This document shows positions 1 through 8,923 of a stretch of DNA of 64,000 bases, one piece after another. Made by a program: the position numbers and the translations under genes. Below the pieces are notes generated by a model that was not told where the DNA came from, made no database searches, and saw only the letters and a program-made list of their open reading frames with translations. Within the stretch, counting starts at the first letter, position 1. The number at the start of each line of letters is the position of its first letter. The stretch covers positions 620,001 through 684,000 of the forward strand of contig CBDCSK010000014.1 in the NCBI GenBank assembly GCA_965221605.1. Reading direction: 5' to 3'. The stretch is from Aldehydirespirator sp965221605. GTDB taxonomy: Bacteria; Actinomycetota; Acidimicrobiia; Acidimicrobiales; Aldehydirespiratoraceae.

Positions 1-1
1 C

Positions 2-1489
2 AGTAGCGACAAGGAGATTGAGATCCACAACCGGCTGGCTTCGGTCGCCGGGCTTGGTGACTACCGAGTCCACCGGCTCAAAGTGGAGGGCCGTGATCTT
101 GCCGCCATCGGAGTGAACCGCCAACGAGACGGGTTCGCCCAGCTGAGCAACGGCCAGGTCAAGGAACGCCGCGGCGCGTCCAACCACACGCTCATGGGCG
201 TCCAGCTCGCCGACTTCATCGCTCGCCGGTTCGTGCGCGCCCCGGAGGCGACCGCGACCGAGGCGGGTGCAGACCAGATAGAGCGTGACCTTGCGCTGCA
301 ACTCGCGGCGGCCTGGGAATGGGACATCGCAGGCGATCAGGGCCTACTCATGCAACGGCTGCGGGACAACGCCTTCCTGATCGCTGCTGGCCATGACGAG
401 CGCTTGAGCGTTGCTGGTGCCCTGTACCTGATCGCAGATCCGGGTCGGGTACTCGGCAAGGCCTACGTGGAGGTGTTCCGGTACCGCGACGACGGCCTCG
501 ACTACGACCGGCGGGCCGAGTTCCGGGGTCCGCTCCCGGAGCAGGTTCGCAACGCCACGACGTTCGTTCTAGACGAACTCGGTTTCGATATGGCGATGTT
601 GGGCGTTGACCGCCATGAGCTCCATCGGCTGCCTCGCCCCGCCCTTCGGGAGGTCATTGCCAACGCGGTCGCGCACCGCTCCTATGCGAGTACCGGCGAA
701 GCGGTGCGAATCGAGATCCGCCCGGACCGGATCGTGGTGCGCTCCCCCGGGGCGCTGCCGGGTGGAGTCACGCTGGCCGACATCGCAGACAGGTCCGTGC
801 CCCGCAACATCCTGGTCATCCGCACACTCCGTTTCTTCGGCGTCGCCGAGGACGCAGGGCGCGGTGTTGACCTCATGAAGCGGCACATGGCCTTGAACTT
901 CATGGCACCGCCCCACTTCGAGGCAGACGACGCATCAGTGACAGTCACGCTGCCCCTCGGCTCAGAGGCCATTCCCGCAGAACGCGCGCTGCTCGCGCAG
1001 ATGCTGATGGTCGGGGACGGAGAATCGACTCGGCCGCATTCTGTCGGCGAGCGCGAATCGGGAGATCACGGCATGAGTCCGCAAGATGCGACACTCCTGA
1101 TCCACGCCATCAGGGGAAGAACGCTCACCAACGCGCGGGCGCGGGAACTGCTCGGAGTCGATGCCCGCGAGAGCCGGGCGACGCTCCAACGCCTTCGCGA
1201 TCGAGGCCTGCTAGAACAGCACGGCACCGACTCGGGATCTCTCTACAGCCTTCACTCCCGATTCGCCGGTCCCGATGGTGTCCGAACGCGACCACGGGAC
1301 TTCGTCGCCGAGGTGCTCGCGTTGTCGCGCGAGGGTCCGATCACCAATGCAAGCGTGCGAGCCCGAACGGGTCTCGATCGGGCAATGGCCGTGCGAATAC
1401 TCAACCGCCTGGTCGCCGAGGGCAAGCTGGAGCGACGGGGCTCCAAACGAGGCACACACTATGTCCTCGACAACGATTCTCGGGACTAG
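2..1489 (+). CDS. AlbA_2/RecG-like ATP-binding transcriptional regulator, 5' partial
   Basis: The reading frame is open from the left edge, so the true start lies outside the window; the first usable start inside it is GTG at 83. The N-terminal part resembles the AlbA_2 (Schlafen-like) DNA-binding domain. The middle, with REVIANAVAHRSY and GRGVDLMKR, matches the GHKL-like ATP-binding C-terminal half of the family often annotated as RecG-like helicase or putative transcriptional regulator. The last 150 residues look like two winged helices. Such proteins are stand-alone regulators, often found in defence or mobile regions. It ends 130 bp before the first SLH gene and is transcribed towards it. 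The family call is from recognised motifs; the target is unknown. Confidence 0.75.
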   Translation, partial: SSDKEIEIHNRLASVAGLGDYRVHRLKVEGRDLAAIGVNRQRDGFAQLSNGQVKERRGASNHTLMGVQLADFIARRFVRAPEATATEAGADQIERDLALQLAAAWEWDIAGDQGLLMQRLRDNAFLIAAGHDERLSVAGALYLIADPGRVLGKAYVEVFRYRDDGLDYDRRAEFRGPLPEQVRNATTFVLDELGFDMAMLGVDRHELHRLPRPALREVIANAVAHRSYASTGEAVRIEIRPDRIVVRSPGALPGGVTLADIADRSVPRNILVIRTLRFFGVAEDAGRGVDLMKRHMALNFMAPPHFEADDASVTVTLPLGSEAIPAERALLAQMLMVGDGESTRPHSVGERESGDHGMSPQDATLLIHAIRGRTLTNARARELLGVDARESRATLQRLRDRGLLEQHGTDSGSLYSLHSRFAGPDGVRTRPRDFVAEVLALSREGPITNASVRARTGLDRAMAVRILNRLVAEGKLERRGSKRGTHYVLDNDSRD

Positions 1490-1582
1490 CCACCATCGGG
1501 GTGGTTCGCGCAGCTATGAGATATTCGTTCGCCGAATAACCCAAGAGTGAACGTATATGTCATAAGCCTCTCGGGGCGGCCT

Positions 1583-1606
1583 CTCAGCCAATGTGTTGAA
1601 TAGCGA
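1583..1606 (-). pseudogene. Scrap of the coiled-coil protein N-terminus
   Basis: Read on the minus strand this stretch encodes SLFNTLAE, the N-terminal signature of the coiled-coil gene at 9236-9868. It is cut off after a few codons and lies directly against the truncated 5' end of the first SLH gene, so it marks a recombination joint. Confidence 0.5.
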
Positions 1607-1620
1607 TTCTCGCGTCCGCA

Positions 1621-3996
1621 TTGCACAAGATTCTGTCGCCGGGTTGGCCAGTGCTCGGGTTGGGCGCCTTGGTCGCCTCGCTCTTCGCAGTCGGGGCGAG
1701 CCCCGCGGCCGCGATTGACGAGGACTCCAAGCCCGATGCGGCGGCGGCAATGTCGGCGTGTGTCGGTGAAGCGCTTGATGACCAGGGGTTCACCGATCTG
1801 GGCAGCCTCGAGGCGGCCGTGCCGAACATCAACTGTCTGGCCTACTACGGGATCACCGTGGGCAGGACCGCTGACACGTTCGACCCGAACTCCAACGTGG
1901 CGCGCCGCCATATGGCGCTGTTCCTGCACAGGGCCGCCAAGCCCATGGGCGTCGACTTGATGGGCGGCGACATGATGGCCGACTTCGGCGACATCTCCGA
2001 GTTGGGCGAGGACATGCAGAACGCCATCGTTGCGCTGGCGCGCAACGGCATCCTTTCGGGCCGCGGCGACATGGCCTTCGAGCCCTTCGCCGACATCACC
2101 CGCGCCGAGATGGCTGTGGCTCTGGTCAGCCTGCTCGGCCACACGCCGGGCGCCCCGGTGCACAAGAACAACGCCGGTGAGTATCTGGTGGGCCCAGACC
2201 CCGGCGAGCCTCCCGACGACCATTTCGCCGACTCGCGCTCCAGCCAGCCGCGCCACATCGATGATGCGATCAGCGCGGCCTACGAGTTGGGCATCACCTC
2301 CGGCACCGGCGGCGGGCACTTCAGTCCCGACGCGTCTGTTCCTCGCCGCGACATGGCGACGTTCATCATCAGGGCGCTGAACCACAGCAACGTCCGGCCT
2401 GCGGGCCTGACCGCCCAGGCTGATGGCGGCGACATCACGGTGTCGGTGCGCGACGCCGACTTCGCCCCGGTCGTCAACAAGGCGATCGACATGTTCTACA
2501 TCAGCGCGGCGAACGAGGCGAGGGCCTTCAAGGACGACGGCACCTGCCAGACCGGCCGCGTCCACAAGGAGGAAGGCAGCGCCGCGTGCGCGATCGACGG
2601 AGCCGACGCAGTCACGCAGACCGACGGCAACATCACGCTCTCGCAGATCGACAACACCGCCATCGGCGACGGGGTCACCGCGTGGGTGTGGGCCGGTGAT
2701 GTTGGCGACAAGTACAACGACGACACCACCGACAGCGTTGTGCTGTCGCTCAGCAAGGGAGCGGTGACGGTTGATGCCACATCGGCTGCCATCAGCACCG
2801 ATCTTCCCAAGGGCGCGAGCAAGGCTCACTTCGGCTCGACGGTGACTGTCACCATCCAGCTCAAGGGCACATCCGGCACCGAGACCGTCGATGCCGGCCC
2901 GGGCAACACCGAAGTCGAGTACTCCGTGTACACCCAGTACTACCAAGGCACGGCGGTTGCTGGCAATCCGATCAACTCGGCGACCAGCACGGTGAAGGTC
3001 GGCGCCGACGGCTCGGCCTCCTTCCCCGTCGTCGCCAGCGACCCGTCGGCGCAGGCGAGCAATGCCATCACAGTCAGGTACACCCTGAGCCGGTCGGTGG
3101 TACTCGATGCGAGCGATGTGCCGGCGACTCTGCTGGTTCCTGACCAGGGAGACCCCGACACGAACACGATCGCTGCCGGGGTGGCGCAAGGCACCACTCC
3201 GGAGACCTACCGATTCACCGACACCTACGTGGGCGACGCCATCGTCTTCTCCGATGAGAAGGCGGCAGTTGCGACCGTCACGGTGGAGGCTCCCAATCAG
3301 GTTGCTCCAGGGGATGCGACTGGGGCAAACGCGGCAACGGTCACTGTCCTCGACCAGTTCGGCAAGCCCTTCCGTGGTGCCGCCGTTGTTCTGACCAGCA
3401 ACATAACGACCCCGCCCGAGCGGGCCCGTCTCACCGGCCCCAACGGCCAGGTCCGCATCGGCTACGAATACACGGGAGCGGCCTCCGCCGAGACCCTCAC
3501 TGCGACGTGGAACGGCGATGCTGCGGGCGCGTCTGACACAGGTGGCCCTGGCTGCGCGAAGGACCAAGATGGCGGTCTGGATCGTTGCGGCATGACGACG
3601 GTGTACTGGATCGGCCAGGTCCGCGACGACAACTCAGGGACTACTGCCAGCCCGGCGCTCCCTGCAGGCTTTGCCGACTTCACGGGCCCGACGTTTGTGC
3701 GTGACCACGATGCTGCGAGCCGCCAGATCGTGGTCGCCGTCACCGCCACCGCTACTGATCCACCACATGCGATCAACTACGACTCGGGCGACCACTTCAA
3801 CGTCGTCACTTCGGTGGACGGATCCGATGTCACGACGCCGTCTACGATGGCTGACTTCGAGTCTGCTCTCGCCAAGCGTCTCGCAGTGGTGGCAGAGGAC
3901 AGCGAAGCAGTCGCACCGCAGTTGTCGTGGACGAACTACGACTACGACGACTCGGGGAAGATCACTATGTTCACGGTGGACGTGACGTCCAGCTAA
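1621..3996 (+). CDS. SLH-domain surface protein 1, start region lost
   Basis: This is a large secreted surface protein. A hydrophobic stretch ending ASPAAA is followed by three SLH repeats (about residues 55-245; third ends PRRDMATFIIRAL), which in other proteins bind cell-wall polymers. Next come Ig-like segments, one Big_1-like around residues 550-640 (VTVLDQFGKPFRGA), and the C-terminal INYDSGDHF module shared with the paralogues. The expressed paralogue at 25584-27788 begins with MPQLVKKRRSG behind a strong RBS. Here that stretch is missing, and the only starts are TTG 1621 or GTG 1651 without a Shine-Dalgarno. The frame stays open for 791 codons. It may be silent, or translated weakly from TTG. 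A conserved double hairpin follows the stop. Confidence 0.8.
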   Translation: MHKILSPGWPVLGLGALVASLFAVGASPAAAIDEDSKPDAAAAMSACVGEALDDQGFTDLGSLEAAVPNINCLAYYGITVGRTADTFDPNSNVARRHMALFLHRAAKPMGVDLMGGDMMADFGDISELGEDMQNAIVALARNGILSGRGDMAFEPFADITRAEMAVALVSLLGHTPGAPVHKNNAGEYLVGPDPGEPPDDHFADSRSSQPRHIDDAISAAYELGITSGTGGGHFSPDASVPRRDMATFIIRALNHSNVRPAGLTAQADGGDITVSVRDADFAPVVNKAIDMFYISAANEARAFKDDGTCQTGRVHKEEGSAACAIDGADAVTQTDGNITLSQIDNTAIGDGVTAWVWAGDVGDKYNDDTTDSVVLSLSKGAVTVDATSAAISTDLPKGASKAHFGSTVTVTIQLKGTSGTETVDAGPGNTEVEYSVYTQYYQGTAVAGNPINSATSTVKVGADGSASFPVVASDPSAQASNAITVRYTLSRSVVLDASDVPATLLVPDQGDPDTNTIAAGVAQGTTPETYRFTDTYVGDAIVFSDEKAAVATVTVEAPNQVAPGDATGANAATVTVLDQFGKPFRGAAVVLTSNITTPPERARLTGPNGQVRIGYEYTGAASAETLTATWNGDAAGASDTGGPGCAKDQDGGLDRCGMTTVYWIGQVRDDNSGTTASPALPAGFADFTGPTFVRDHDAASRQIVVAVTATATDPPHAINYDSGDHFNVVTSVDGSDVTTPSTMADFESALAKRLAVVAEDSEAVAPQLSWTNYDYDDSGKITMFTVDVTSS

Positions 3997-4012
3997 CCGA
4001 ACAGGTAGGTAA

Positions 4013-4103
4013 GGAGCCGGGGTTCAACCCGAGCCTCGGCTCCGCCCCTCCTCTCTAGTACCACCGACCCCGTGGAGGCCCCGGCAGAGATGCCGGGGCC
4101 TCC
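4013..4103 (+). terminator. Double hairpin terminator of SLH gene 1
   Basis: A first stem pairs GGAGCC at 4013 with GGCTCC at 4038. A second stem pairs GGAGGCCCCGGCA (4074-4086) with TGCCGGGGCCTCC (4091-4103) around a 4-nt loop. The second hairpin recurs at 8883, 10104 and 25475, always at the 3' side of an SLH gene or its relic. Confidence 0.75.
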
Positions 4104-4200
4104 TCGCGTCCCAGCGCACGCTCAACCCCCAACGTCTGCGACCTAGGCGACCTGCGATCGACCATCTCCCAGACGGCGCTGGAGGGCCTGAGCCGCTGAT

Positions 4201-4547
4201 CTACAGGCTCCGGTAGGTGCGCTCGTCCCGTCTCGCGACTCGCAGCACCATCAGCAGCCGCTCGTCGTCGTGGACTTCGTAGATGATCCGGTACCGACCG
4301 GCCCTGACGCGCCAGACCGCGGTGAATCCCGTCAACTTCACACTGCCCGCAGGACGAGGATCACCGACCAGGCTGCGGAGCGACCTCCGAACCAGGCGGA
4401 TGTCCCCTGGCGCGAGTCGTGGCCCAGGCGGCGCTCCAGGGCCGCCCCGACCTGCGACCTCCGAACCAGGCGGATGTCGCCTGGCGCGAGTCTCCGGGCC
4501 TGACGCTGGGCGGCCGGCGACAGCTCGACTCGATATGGCTCCGACAA
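4201..4547 (-). pseudogene. RelE/ParE-family toxin broken by a duplication
   Basis: The N-terminus (MSEPYRVELSPAAQRQARRL, TTG start directly after the antitoxin stop) and the C-terminus (GRYRIIYEVHDDERL down to the TAG at 4201) are those of a RelE-superfamily mRNA interferase. Between them a 39-bp segment (4380-4418) is repeated at 4454-4492 with one mismatch and 37 bp of spacer. The 74-bp offset is not a multiple of three, so the two halves are in different frames. Removing one repeat unit restores a protein of about 90 residues with the usual R-x-Y-R-I-I-Y-E core. The antitoxin upstream is intact, so this locus is a disarmed TA module. Reversion by deletion between the repeats is possible in principle. 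Confidence 0.8.
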
Positions 4548-4781
4548 TCAGCGCGAGCCCTTCGAGAGCTCGTCGAAGAACGCCTCGAACTCAGCGCCGC
4601 CGTGCTCGGCCGCCTCAGCGCGGGCCCGCTCGATAGCGGCACGGTCGGCGTCGTCCATCGCTGCGTCAGCCAACCAGGACACGATGGCCTCGTTCACCAG
4701 CTCATCGACGGGCATGCCCCTGCGGTCGGCTGCTGCTTCAAGGGCGCAGTACAGACCGTCGTCCACGGTCGTCGTCCTCAT
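4548..4781 (-). CDS. RHH-type antitoxin of the broken relE module
   Basis: A 77-residue acidic protein with an N-terminal ribbon-helix-helix-like segment (MRTTTVDDGLYCALEAAADR) and an acidic C-terminal tail that would wrap the toxin. It lies upstream of, and directly abuts, the RelE-like pseudogene: its TGA is followed at once by the toxin TTG, the normal antitoxin-toxin order with translational coupling. A GGAGCAGC-like RBS precedes the ATG. It would repress its own promoter and neutralise RelE-type toxins. The family call rests on size, charge and neighbour rather than on a diagnostic motif. Confidence 0.65.
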   Translation of the reverse strand: MRTTTVDDGLYCALEAAADRRGMPVDELVNEAIVSWLADAAMDDADRAAIERARAEAAEHGGAEFEAFFDELSKGSR

Positions 4782-4950
4782 GGGCTGCTCCTTGCGGGCT
4801 GAAGGCCTCGGCAGGAGGCCGGGACGCTACACGGGGGCACATCACGTTCACGGTGCCGCGATGAGCGTAGCCCACCGCCGCGCCCGGGCCAACGAGCCGA
4901 ACTCGGTCGACCTCTTTGGGCGACGAGCCGGGACTGCGGGCTGCGAAAGT

Positions 4951-4983
4951 TATACGTTTTAGGCTTTCTGGTATACGTATAGC
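4951..4983 (+). promoter_or_regulatory. Candidate VapB operator, copy 1
   Basis: Palindromic cores of the type ATACGTAT lie just before the vapB pseudogene (one intact at 4972, one degenerate at 4951). The same arrangement precedes the intact vapBC at 14652-14684. The equal spacing from both vapB starts suggests autoregulation by VapB. Confidence 0.5.
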
Positions 4984-5004
4984 TTGATTGCCGAAGGAGG
5001 CATC

Positions 5005-5269
5005 GTGAAGAGGGAGCTCACCATCACCGTGGACGCCGATCTGATCCCGGCCGCCAAGCAAATACGCTCGCTCAAGGGGCGTGTCGCTCTCGAGGTTGAT
5101 CGAGCAGTCGCTGCGCCGAGCGACCGAGGAGGGCCCGTCGTTCGCCTCGCGCTGGCGGGGCCAGTTCCGAGCCGCAGAACGCGCCGACGCCCGCTACGAC
5201 CAGCTCGCCCGCAAGTACCTCCCCGCCCTCAGCCCTCATCGCCTACGATCACTGACCCCTTGGAACTAA
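5005..5269 (+). pseudogene. VapB antitoxin, frameshifted, without VapC
   Basis: GTG start behind an AAGGAGG site. The first 19 codons match the intact vapB at 14705-14926. One extra A near 5061 (a run of three A where the intact copy has two) then shifts the frame. The remainder is still readable in the second frame (SLSRLIEQSLRR, ARYDQLARKY). Homology stops near 5217, exactly before the position where vapC begins in the intact copy. The locus is therefore a dead solitary antitoxin. The 5' region including the operator is almost identical to the intact copy, so the duplication is recent. Confidence 0.8.
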
Positions 5270-5273
5270 CCAT

Positions 5274-5810
5274 CTAGCCGTCGGTAGGAGCTTCGTCCTC
5301 TGCTCCGGTCGCCGCGGCGCTCGCAGCCTCATCGCCGCGGCTACGCCGTATGCGTCTCGCCAGCCGCGACACGAGCGCCCACAACAGTGCGGTCGGGCTG
5401 GCTAGCAGAACAATTACCCCACCCCAGGCTGACACCTCCGCGGCCACCCAAGCCGCAGCAGCCACAACCGCCAGCATCACGGCAGTTACACATAGAGCGA
5501 ATACGATTATGACCCAGAAGGATCTGCGCTCCATCCTGTGCCGGTGACTCGCCGCGTTCTCAGCCATCTGGATGATGCTGCGGCCAACCTCTGGGGCAAT
5601 ATCGAAGTAGGCCTTTAGCTCCGCGGGTGCCGGCAACGGACCTTCGCGGCGGTGAATGGCCACCGACATCCCAGAGGCTGAAGGTTCTACCGTCTCGGCT
5701 GGCTCGACCACCTCAGCTGTCTCAACTACCTCAGCCGGTTGAGCACGCTCCAAGGGTTCAGAGCCGCTGTCAGTCTCATTCGGCACACTCCACCGAACGT
5801 CGTCGTTCAT
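5274..5810 (-). CDS. DUF2335 membrane protein
   Basis: 178 residues from ATG 5810. An N-terminal low-complexity acidic segment contains a short repeat (VVETAEVVEPAETVEP). The DUF2335 core follows (PAPAELKAYFDIAPEVGRSI, then a basic HRHRMERR stretch), with two adjacent transmembrane helices at about residues 100-145 and a charged C-tail. DUF2335 proteins have no established function. The ATG overlaps the stop of the upstream small gene (ATGA), so the two are translationally coupled. A second, divergent pair of the same layout lies at 15750-16405. Earlier in-frame starts exist but overlap the upstream gene heavily and lack an RBS. Confidence 0.75.
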   Translation of the reverse strand: MNDDVRWSVPNETDSGSEPLERAQPAEVVETAEVVEPAETVEPSASGMSVAIHRREGPLPAPAELKAYFDIAPEVGRSIIQMAENAASHRHRMERRSFWVIIVFALCVTAVMLAVVAAAAWVAAEVSAWGGVIVLLASPTALLWALVSRLARRIRRSRGDEAASAAATGAEDEAPTDG

Positions 5811-6049
5811 GCGGCGGAGACTGACGAGTCCTCGCCCACATCTGCAGCGGCCTGGCTTAGGGGATACCGCCTCATGGCGTCGCGCAGGTCGTCTCCGACC
5901 TCCTGCCACACGGCCCGGATGAACTCTTCGTCCTCATCGGGCTCTACGCTCTCCGGCACCAAGCGGGTGCCACCCAAGAACTGCGACAACTCCGCGAGAA
6001 TGGGTCCGCTCAGATTCCAAGCGGTGACAACGAGAGTCGCCTCCCTCAT
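5807..6049 (-). CDS. Small acidic protein coupled to DUF2335
   Basis: 80 residues beginning MREATLVVTAWNLSG and ending in an acidic, alanine-rich tail (SQAAADVGEDSSVSAA). A GGGAG stretch lies about 12 nt before the ATG. The stop overlaps the DUF2335 start by 4 bp. I do not recognise the family. No membrane segment or cysteine is present, so a soluble partner or regulator of the membrane protein is the natural guess. The frame is open further upstream to beyond 6400, but no start there has a convincing RBS. Confidence 0.55.
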   Translation of the reverse strand: MREATLVVTAWNLSGPILAELSQFLGGTRLVPESVEPDEDEEFIRAVWQEVGDDLRDAMRRYPLSQAAADVGEDSSVSAA

Positions 6050-6480
6050 GTGATCATCTCCCTCATGTGACGGTCTCCCTCTCTTATGGCGTCCTAGTCG
6101 TCCTCCCCGATTGGACCGGGCTCCGCGAAACGGCACATCTAGGAACACAAGTAAACCTTGGCCAGTCCCGGTCCGCAATTTCGACCTGCTGTCGCCGAGA
6201 GTTTCCGCGAGTGGACTCCATCGCCCAGCGAAGTCGACGGGCAAGCGTTCTCCGATCACGCGCTGTTGTCTATCAGCTTCGCGCATCCGTGCGGATGGAG
6301 TGGCGGATGCCTCGACGACCTGCTCCCCTACCCAGTGCTTGATCGGCAGCCAATCGGCCTCCCTAAGCCGTAGTCTCCTTATGAGTGGATCAGCTATTGC
6401 CAAAACACTAAAGAGCCTTCGCCTGACTTCGGCCTTGCTGCGCACGCAAGTAATCACCGACCCTGGCAACCCCCGCTTGC
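6050..6480. other. Intergenic stretch without a convincing gene
   Basis: About 430 bp between the DUF2335 pair and the truncated 5' end of SLH gene 2. The minus strand is open in the frame of the 80-residue protein but carries no recognisable domain or RBS. I see no promoter for SLH gene 2. Confidence 0.4.
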
Positions 6481-6490
6481 GGCGCTCGGG

Positions 6491-8809
6491 TTGGGCGCCT
6501 TGGTCGCCTCGCTCTTCGCTGTCGGGGCGAGCCCCGCGGCCGCGATCGACGAGGACTCCAAGCCGGACCAGAAGGCCACGTCCACGGCGTGTGTTGGCGA
6601 GGCCGTGGCGGACCATGGGTTCACCGATCTGGGCAGCCTCGAGGCGGCCGTGCCGAACATCAACTGTCTGGCCTACTACGGGATCACCGTGGGCAGGACC
6701 GCTGACACGTTCGACCCGAACTCCAACGTGGCGCGCCGCCATATGGCGCTGTTCCTGCACAGGGCCGCCAAGCTGATGGGCGTCGACTTGATGGGCGGCG
6801 ACATGATGGCCGACTTCGGCGACATCTCCGAGTTGGGCGAGGACATGCAGAATGCCATCGTTGCGCTGGCGCGCAACGGCATCCTGGAGGGCCGCGGCGA
6901 CATGGCCTTCGAGCCTTTCGCCGACATCACCCGCGCCGAGATGGCGGTGGCTCTGGTGGCTTTGCTCGACCATACGCCCGGTGTTGCCTTGAGCAAGCCC
7001 AAGGCGCCGGCCGCCAATGCGGGCCTGTATGTGCTGGGTCCGGCGCCGGGCGCGTTGCCCAACGACAGCTTCGCTGACGCGACGCGGACTCAGCCCCGCC
7101 ATGTGGACAACGCGATCAGCGCGGCCTACGAGCTGGGTATCACCTCCGGCGTCGGCGACGGGACCATGTTCGATCCGAGCGGGACGATTCCTCGCCGCGA
7201 CATGGCGACGTTCATCATCAGGGCGCTGTCTCACAGCAACGCCCGCCCGGCGGGTGTGACCGCGCATGTGGACGGCACCTCGATCGTCGTGTCGGTGCGT
7301 GACGGCGACTTCGCGCCGGTGGTGAACGCCACGGTCGACGCGTTCAAGACCTCGACCGCCACCGCGGCGAGGGCGTTCAAGGACGACGGCACCTGCTCGA
7401 GCCGCGCCGGGAACTTCGAGGATGCGGGCGTGCCCTGCGAGATCGACGGCGGCGACGCTGTCACCCAGACCGACGGCAATGTCACCTTGAGCCTCGCCGG
7501 CGATGTGGGCGAGGGTCAGACGGCGTGGGTCTGGGCCGGCGATATCGGCGACAAGGTGTCCGCCGACACCGACCTGGTGGAGGTCTCCATCGTGAAGGGT
7601 GCCGCCGACCCGGTGCCGCCCACCAGGGTGACCATGTCGACGGACCTGGCCAAGCAGCCGCACCTTCCGGCGCCGACCGATGTGGAAAGGGCCCACTTCG
7701 GGTCCACCGTGACCGTCACCATCCAGCTGCAGGGCGCCGACCCCGACGATTCCCCTGGGTTCGTGAACACCGTTCCCGGCGCCGGCCAGGAACTGAAGTA
7801 CACGGTGACCGTGGCCCGCTATTCCGGCCTCAACGCCGACGGCACCACTCTGCACAGCAGCATCGCGGCCCAGGAGGTGACCGTCGGCTCTGACGGCACC
7901 GCCACGTTCACCCTCACCGGTGTGGACACCGACCCCAACAGCCGCGGCCAGACGCAGTTCGTGCAGTACACCGTGGCGGCGGCGACGGGCAACACGGCCA
8001 CCACCATCAACGTGCCGACCGCCGGTGTCGTGTTCTCCGACGAGGCGCCTGTGGTGACCTATGTGTCGGTCGAGAACAGCGGCCCGAAGGTCGCGCCGGG
8101 CCCGAACGGCCGTGCGGGCAATCGTGTGACTGTCACGGTTCGGGACCAGTTCGGCGGACCCGTGAACAACGCGCCGGTGTTCCTGCACAGCAGCAACCCG
8201 ACCGGCGAGGGCGACTCCGTCGGTTCCACCATCCGGTCGCGGGCTCTCAACACGCGGGCCAACGGGATGGTCACCTTCACCTACAACTACTCCGGCGGGG
8301 CCTCACGGGAGATCCTAAAGGCCGCCTGGGACGGCTATCAGGCCGACGATGGTACGGGCAGCCCTGCCGGCACCCCGGGTGTCCTCGCAGACGTGGCTGA
8401 CTGCACCGCAGCGACCGGCATCAGCGGCGGCCAGGACGAGGACAGGTGCGGCACCGCGACGGTGGACTGGGTGCTGCCCACCCAGCTCGGGTCGCAGCCG
8501 GCTGTGGCCATCCTCAGCATCGATGTGGACAACGATCAGGTCGTCGTCGATCTCGATACCGGTGCACCGGTGGTCCCGACGTCGGTGAACTACGACAACA
8601 GCGACTTCTTCACCCTCGTCAACGCGGACAACGCCACACCCGGCAGGCCGCTCAACATCGGCGAGTTCGAGGAGGCCGTGGCCGCCGACCTGAAGGCAGC
8701 CGCAGCAACGGACGCTGATGACCAGCCGACACTGGCGTGGGGTTCGTACGTCTACGACGAGCCTTCCGACATCGCCACGTTCACGGTGACCGCAGGAGGC
8801 AGCCGATAA
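6491..8809 (+). CDS. SLH-domain surface protein 2, start region lost
   Basis: A paralogue of the protein at 1621, with nearly identical DNA over the signal-peptide tail and first two SLH repeats (compare 1659-2098 with 6489-6940) and divergence afterwards. Three SLH repeats lie at about residues 48-245. Ig-like segments include VTVRDQFGGPVNNAPVFL, and the C-terminal VNYDNSDFF module closes the protein. The sequence before 6491 keeps CGGCGCTCGGGTTGGGC of the expressed paralogue, but 13 bp of the signal-peptide codons and everything 5' of them, including ATG and RBS, are gone. TTG 6491 is only a nominal start. The reading frame is intact over 772 codons. Either the loss is very recent or the frame is maintained as a donor cassette. 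Confidence 0.8.
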   Translation: MGALVASLFAVGASPAAAIDEDSKPDQKATSTACVGEAVADHGFTDLGSLEAAVPNINCLAYYGITVGRTADTFDPNSNVARRHMALFLHRAAKLMGVDLMGGDMMADFGDISELGEDMQNAIVALARNGILEGRGDMAFEPFADITRAEMAVALVALLDHTPGVALSKPKAPAANAGLYVLGPAPGALPNDSFADATRTQPRHVDNAISAAYELGITSGVGDGTMFDPSGTIPRRDMATFIIRALSHSNARPAGVTAHVDGTSIVVSVRDGDFAPVVNATVDAFKTSTATAARAFKDDGTCSSRAGNFEDAGVPCEIDGGDAVTQTDGNVTLSLAGDVGEGQTAWVWAGDIGDKVSADTDLVEVSIVKGAADPVPPTRVTMSTDLAKQPHLPAPTDVERAHFGSTVTVTIQLQGADPDDSPGFVNTVPGAGQELKYTVTVARYSGLNADGTTLHSSIAAQEVTVGSDGTATFTLTGVDTDPNSRGQTQFVQYTVAAATGNTATTINVPTAGVVFSDEAPVVTYVSVENSGPKVAPGPNGRAGNRVTVTVRDQFGGPVNNAPVFLHSSNPTGEGDSVGSTIRSRALNTRANGMVTFTYNYSGGASREILKAAWDGYQADDGTGSPAGTPGVLADVADCTAATGISGGQDEDRCGTATVDWVLPTQLGSQPAVAILSIDVDNDQVVVDLDTGAPVVPTSVNYDNSDFFTLVNADNATPGRPLNIGEFEEAVAADLKAAAATDADDQPTLAWGSYVYDEPSDIATFTVTAGGSR

Positions 8810-8882
8810 CAAGGAAGGCTCGGAGCCGAGGCCTGACCCGAGGCCTCGGCTCCACCCCCTCCCTTCTAGTACCACCAACCCC

Positions 8883-8916
8883 GAGGAGGCCCCGGCAGAG
8901 ATGCCGGGGCCTCCTC
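8883..8916 (+). terminator. Conserved SLH terminator hairpin, copy 2
   Basis: GAGGAGGCCCCGGCA (8883-8897) pairs perfectly with TGCCGGGGCCTCCTC (8902-8916). As at 4013-4043, a weaker GGAGCC/GGCTCC stem precedes it, right after the SLH stop. Confidence 0.75.
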
Positions 8917-8923
8917 GCGTCTT

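Noticed and set aside
1486..3567. Long open frame of nearly 700 codons on the minus strand opposite SLH gene 1
   Set aside because: It is a GC-rich antisense shadow with Arg/Gly/His-rich composition and no domain. The same happens opposite SLH gene 2 (5807-8188) and gene 4 (18508-20289).
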